Source: CAYPSN01 sp041907025
GTDB lineage: Bacteria > Patescibacteriota > Saccharimonadia > CAILAD01 > JADZBC01
Reading direction: 5' to 3'
DNA: 6,675 nt
NCBI GenBank assembly: GCA_041907025.1
Contig: JAYRIB010000044.1
Coordinates: forward strand, 1 to 6,675
This document shows positions 4,269-6,675 of the stretch, in pieces. The position numbers and the translations under genes were made by a program. The notes under the pieces are model-generated. The model was not told the origin of the DNA, ran no database searches, and worked only from the letters and a program-made list of their open reading frames with translations. How positions within the stretch are numbered: the stretch's first letter is position 1; the number at the start of each line of letters is the position of its first letter.

Positions 4269-4757
4269 ATGAAGAAGCTTCTCGTTCTCTGGGTCAGCAC
4301 CGTTGCGGCGCTCCTGGGCGGCACCTTGTACTACGCCGTCATCAGGAGTCAGTACACCACGCGGCTGGATGCGCAGTCCATGGATGCCTACCGGCACGCG
4401 GACGACATGGTTGCCCTCTACCTGATGGTACTGCTGGCCGTGATATTCATCGGTCCGCCGCTGTTCGGCATCCTTGCCGGGTACCAGTCCTACCGCGAGG
4501 CACACCCTCGTCAGCCCATCAAGGACAGTTACGAGGGGGCGTACAAGAGTCGCCTCGTGTACCTGGCTCCTATCAGCTTGACTGTCTTCTTAACGGGCGT
4601 GGTGGGCGGCATTCTGGGCGAGAGCTACTCCGCAGTAGCTGTGCTCCTGATTCTTGGCGCTATCCTCGGCGCAATCGCCAAGGTGAACTACGCCCGGTAC
4701 GCGGAGCTCATGGATGTCAAAACCCATGGGAACCACACGCGTCGATCCTGCCCCTAG
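4269..4757 (+). CDS. Four-helix membrane protein, function unknown
   Basis: The 162-aa protein starts at ATG 4269 with AGGAG 5 nt upstream. Predicted membrane segments are about 4-24 (signal-anchor-like, LLVLWVSTVAALLGGTLYY), 47-71 (YLMVLLAVIFIGPPLFGILA), 96-116 (LVYLAPISLTVFLTGVVGG) and 120-138 (VAVLLILGAILGAIA). The loop at 25-46 is polar and external by the positive-inside rule; the loop at 72-95 is basic and likely cytoplasmic. The C-terminal tail (MDVKTHGNHTRRSCP) has two His and one Cys but no recognised metal site. The Gly-rich third and fourth helices resemble small-residue packing in oligomeric membrane proteins. I recognise no family. The gene is transcribed alone, divergently from the small membrane-protein pair, and is followed by two hairpins. 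Confidence 0.7.
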   Translation: MKKLLVLWVSTVAALLGGTLYYAVIRSQYTTRLDAQSMDAYRHADDMVALYLMVLLAVIFIGPPLFGILAGYQSYREAHPRQPIKDSYEGAYKSRLVYLAPISLTVFLTGVVGGILGESYSAVAVLLILGAILGAIAKVNYARYAELMDVKTHGNHTRRSCP

Positions 4758-4789
4758 GATCAGCGACCTCGAGAATCTCCTGAAGTGCG

Positions 4790-4823
4790 GGGGAGGGTGG
4801 ATCTGCCAAGATCCACCCTCCCC
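4790..4823 (+). terminator. Strong GC hairpin without a T-run after the membrane-protein gene
   Basis: GGGGAGGGTGGATCT (4790-4804) pairs perfectly with AGATCCACCCTCCCC (4809-4823) around a 4-base loop, 33 bases after the stop at 4757. No T-run follows, so on its own it is more likely to protect the mRNA 3' end or pause polymerase. A true terminator lies 20 bases downstream. Confidence 0.6.
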
Positions 4824-4843
4824 ACAACCCACAGTAATTATCT

Positions 4844-4883
4844 AATCAAAAACCCGCCCCAATTTGGTCGCGGGTTTTTGATT
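4844..4883 (+). terminator. Intrinsic, sequence-symmetric terminator
   Basis: AATCAAAAACCCGC (4844-4857) is perfectly complementary to GCGGGTTTTTGATT (4870-4883), a 14-bp stem with a 12-base loop. The T-run is the lower part of the right arm, and its complement gives a T-run on the other strand, so it could work in both directions. It ends only 6 bases before the -10 of the next gene and therefore replaces a normal -35 there. Confidence 0.8.
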
Positions 4884-4885
4884 AC

Positions 4886-4894
4886 TGTTATACT
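4886..4894 (+). promoter_or_regulatory. Extended -10 leaderless promoter of the YggT-like gene
   Basis: TGT-TATACT (4886-4894) is an extended -10 element; the region where a -35 should lie is in the terminator stem and has no good match. The -10 ends exactly 6 nt before the ATG at 4901 and there is no ribosome site, so the mRNA probably begins at the start codon. Confidence 0.6.
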
Positions 4895-4900
4895 TAGACT

Positions 4901-5206
4901 ATGAAATCTTCAACTGGCACAACTCTACTGCAAAGGATCGTTTGGCTGATCTTTGCAATCGCCATTGTAATACTGTTTGTGAGGCTTTGGTTCGACGTTA
5001 CGAATGCCGCCCCAAGTGGACAACTTATCATTCAAACATACGACTGGAGTAGTGCCTTGCTTGCGCCAGCAGACCAGTTACGCCAAGCCGTCGGTTTATC
5101 AACCAGCGCCTGGGGCTTAAACCTGCAAGCACTGTTTGCGATCGTACTTTATGTAGCTGCTGGGTGGATGATATGCGCAATCCTGGGTCTGTTCCGAAGG
5201 TCGTAA
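4901..5206 (+). CDS. YggT-like two-helix membrane protein
   Basis: The 101-aa protein has two membrane segments, about 11-28 (QRIVWLIFAIAIVILFVR) and 76-97 (ALFAIVLYVAAGWMICAILGLF). The sequence between them (residues 29-65) is polar, with a DWSSALLAP stretch. This order, a first helix with an Arg-bearing start, a loop with a D-x-S-x-x-LLAP motif and a second helix, resembles one YggT repeat; YggT proteins are small inner-membrane proteins of unclear function, often near cell-division or envelope genes. The match is motif-level only, so an unrelated two-helix protein is possible. The start is a leaderless ATG 6 nt after TATACT. It is followed by its own spacer and a new promoter, so it is likely monocistronic. 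The two basic residues at the end (RRS) put the C-terminus in the cytoplasm. Confidence 0.6.
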   Translation: MKSSTGTTLLQRIVWLIFAIAIVILFVRLWFDVTNAAPSGQLIIQTYDWSSALLAPADQLRQAVGLSTSAWGLNLQALFAIVLYVAAGWMICAILGLFRRS

Positions 5207-5224
5207 GACCCCAGACTAAAACCA

Positions 5225-5253
5225 TTTACACACATTAGCCATTTACCTATACT
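5225..5253 (+). promoter_or_regulatory. Leaderless promoter of the prepilin-like gene
   Basis: -35 TTTACA (5225-5230) and -10 TATACT (5248-5253) have a 17-bp spacer. The -10 ends exactly 6 nt before the ATG at 5260 and no ribosome site is present. This is the clearest of the three leaderless arrangements because both promoter elements are good. Confidence 0.75.
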
Positions 5254-5259
5254 AAGCCT

Positions 5260-6117
5260 ATGAACGACCATAAGCGGAATGGATTTAGTGCAATAGAAGT
5301 GATTATTGTTCTGGTTGTAGTTGGGTTAATCGCAATGCTAGCGTGGTTTGGACTTAAGAAGAACAAGGCCGACGCACCTGGCTCCAAAACTACAGTCAGC
5401 CAACCTACGAGCGGCAACAAACAATCCACAACAAAGAACATTACTTGGATGACCACCGGTGATGGCTGGCAGGCGTCTGGCACACCGCCAACGTGCAAAG
5501 AGCCGGTTACGTTTAGCACGCCACCGTCGGATTTAAGCACTGCATCGGCCGTATTGTATCCTGGCCAAACGCGGGGAGGTAATTACAAGCCGCACGGGGG
5601 CCTGCGCTATGATAATTCTGGTGGCAACGTGACGGTACGGGCAATTTACGATGGTAAGTTAGTGAGCGGAAGTCGCTACATCGAAATGGGCGAGGTACAG
5701 TACATGTTCACAGTTGTAAACGATTGCGGGATCGCCTATCGGTTCGACCACTTACTCACGCTTTCACCCCGCATTCAAGCAGTTATGGATACGCTGCCTG
5801 CACCCCAGCCGAATAATTCACAAACTACAAGCTTCAAGAGCCCAATCAGTGTAAAGGTAGGCGAAGTGGTAGCGACTGCCGTAGGGTTCCCTAAGATTAA
5901 GAATTACGGTTATGATCTGGGCGTGTACGACTACCGCAAGCGTAATGCAGCGGCTGCCAGCCCAGCGTATCTGGAGAAACACCGTGGTTTTCTAGGCCAA
6001 GCCGCATATGCACAGTGTTGGCTCACTATGTTTTCGCCTGCCGACAACGCACGCTTACAAGCTCTGTCTGCCGGCGACCAAGCAAACGGCAAAACCAGCG
6101 ATTATTGCCCAAGCTAA
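5260..6117 (+). CDS. Prepilin-like protein with a degenerate M23/LytM-like domain
   Basis: The 285-aa protein opens with a type III (prepilin) signal: basic MNDHKRNG, a likely cleavage between Gly8 and Phe9, Glu at mature position 5 (Glu13), and a hydrophobic helix to about residue 31. A prepilin peptidase would process it for a type IV pilus or pseudopilus-like system. Residues 37-60 are a Ser/Thr/Lys linker. Residues 98-225 follow the order of an M23 endopeptidase fold: HGGLRYD (112-118), a strand AIYDGKLVSG, CGIAYRFDHL (156-165) like the usual Y.H, ISVKVGEVVATAVG (196-209) like V..G..IG, and YDLGVYDY (218-225) where active enzymes have HLHFE. His164 is kept, but the HxH pair is lost and the His-to-Asp spacing in the first motif is six instead of four, so zinc hydrolase activity is unlikely. 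Four Cys (79, 156, 253, 283) could form disulfides outside the cell. A wall-binding or surface structural role is inferred. Confidence 0.7.
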   Translation: MNDHKRNGFSAIEVIIVLVVVGLIAMLAWFGLKKNKADAPGSKTTVSQPTSGNKQSTTKNITWMTTGDGWQASGTPPTCKEPVTFSTPPSDLSTASAVLYPGQTRGGNYKPHGGLRYDNSGGNVTVRAIYDGKLVSGSRYIEMGEVQYMFTVVNDCGIAYRFDHLLTLSPRIQAVMDTLPAPQPNNSQTTSFKSPISVKVGEVVATAVGFPKIKNYGYDLGVYDYRKRNAAAASPAYLEKHRGFLGQAAYAQCWLTMFSPADNARLQALSAGDQANGKTSDYCPS

Positions 6118-6119
6118 GC

Positions 6120-6148
6120 TTGCTCAGACGCTAAACCTCATCTATACT
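6120..6148 (+). promoter_or_regulatory. Promoter of purD
   Basis: -35 TTGCTC (6120-6125) and -10 TATACT (6143-6148) have a 17-bp spacer. Predicted start is near 6155, giving a leader of about 42 nt. That leader holds a small GGAG/CTCC hairpin (6161-6173) and an AGAAGGGA ribosome site about 10 nt before the ATG. The -35 starts 3 bases after the stop of the prepilin-like gene, which lacks a clear terminator of its own. Confidence 0.7.
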
Positions 6149-6196
6149 AGCCACGTTCTGATGGAGAAGTACTCCTAACAGAAGGGACCTTAGCAG

Positions 6197-6675
6197 ATGA
6201 GCGAATTTCGAGTCGCAGTGGTTGGGTCAGGCTCGCGCGAGCACGCCTTGGCATACACATTGGGCCGGGAAGCCGAAGTGACGGTGGTTGGCGGCAACGC
6301 AGGGATGCGATTTCCGCGGGTGGCGATGGCCGAAGACGTTGATGCTGACCTGTACGTGGTCGGACCGGAACAACCGCTGGTTGACGGTCTGGCTGATCGC
6401 CTACGGCGGCGTGGCAAGCTGGTTCTTGGACCGGGCGCCGACGGTGCACGCCTCGAAGGATCCAAAGCCTGGATGAAGGAAGTTGCAGAAGCTGCTGGCG
6501 TGCTTACGGCGGACTTCGTCGTGGTCAGGACGCTGGCGCAAGCCGAAGCAGCGCTCCGAGAGTTGCGGCGACGCGGCTACACGGGATATGCCGTCAAGAC
6601 CGATGGCCTGGCAGCCGGCAAAGGTGTGCTGGTTACGGACAGCGAAGAAGAAGCCATGGCCGATGTTCGGGCGAA
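6197..6675 (+). CDS. purD: Phosphoribosylamine-glycine ligase (GAR synthetase), 3'-truncated
   Basis: The frame is open to the end of the window; 159 residues are visible of a family usually about 420 long. PurD joins glycine to 5-phosphoribosylamine with ATP, giving glycinamide ribonucleotide in purine synthesis, in the cytosol. Visible motifs, in order: VVGSGSREHALA (8-19, N-domain loop, normally GxGGREHA), GNAG (33-36), VVGPEQPLVDGL (54-65), GP..DGARLEGSKAW (78-92) and VKTDGLAAGKGV (133-144, ATP-grasp). Between GNAG and VVGPE there are 17 residues where E. coli PurD has about 33, so an N-domain helix is missing. The ATG at 6197 has AGAAGGGA about 10 nt upstream and its own promoter. The product is sure; function of the compact N-domain is not. 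Codons are more G/C-ending than in the upstream gene. Confidence 0.92.
   Translation, partial: MSEFRVAVVGSGSREHALAYTLGREAEVTVVGGNAGMRFPRVAMAEDVDADLYVVGPEQPLVDGLADRLRRRGKLVLGPGADGARLEGSKAWMKEVAEAAGVLTADFVVVRTLAQAEAALRELRRRGYTGYAVKTDGLAAGKGVLVTDSEEEAMADVRA

Noticed and set aside
6147..6465. Minus-strand frames of 91-100 aa over the start of purD
   Set aside because: Shadows of the clear purD frame, which runs off the end of the window and has conserved family motifs.
1..6675. tRNA, rRNA, insertion sequence or attachment site
   Set aside because: No cloverleaf with a GTTCGANTC-type arm outside coding sequence, no transposase or recombinase frame and no flanking inverted repeats were seen by eye.

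Overview
The window is a compact bacterial segment using the standard code. TGA acts as a stop, for example at 902-904 and 2761-2763. Coding regions are mostly near 50% GC and intergenic regions are AT-rich. Small single-gene transcription units, short envelope proteins of unknown function, a prepilin-like protein and several leaderless-looking starts suggest a Patescibacteria (CPR) genome, most likely Saccharibacteria-like. This placement is inferred from gene style only; no rRNA or marker gene proves it.

Layout. The 3' part of an unrecognised gene (1-495) is followed by an AT-rich spacer with a near-consensus promoter. That promoter drives a 68% GC gene (632-904) encoding a 90-aa protein. 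Its centre matches the core of the prokaryotic ubiquitin-like protein Pup (TDxLLDEIDxVLD), but it ends in a Cys/Ser-rich tail instead of the usual Gly-Gly-Glu/Gln. A strong terminator follows. Two minus-strand genes come next: a winged-helix protein with a hydrophobic N-terminus (1077-1439) and an isoprenylcysteine/phospholipid methyltransferase-family membrane protein (1538-2026).

Two plus-strand genes of unknown function follow (2161-2763 and 2931-3452). Each has its own sigma70-type promoter with the same TAAGGTATAGTA box, and each ends in a terminator preceded by a complementary arm, like an attenuator. After a gap with converging terminators lies a minus-strand pair of tiny membrane proteins (4082 to 3603). 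It is divergent from a four-helix membrane protein (4269-4757), and the two -35 elements lie only 15 bp apart.

The right part carries a two-helix YggT-like protein (4901-5206), a prepilin-like protein with a degenerate M23/LytM-like domain (5260-6117) and the start of purD (6197 to the window end). The first two have TATACT exactly 6 nt before ATG and look leaderless.

The genes do not form one pathway. Envelope and surface proteins dominate, and nearly every gene has its own promoter with a 17-bp spacer. The most unusual item is the GC-rich Pup-like gene. Saccharibacteria live on actinobacterial hosts that have Pup and the proteasome, so transfer from a host or mimicry of host Pup is a testable idea. 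A cysteine-rich modified-peptide precursor is the main alternative.
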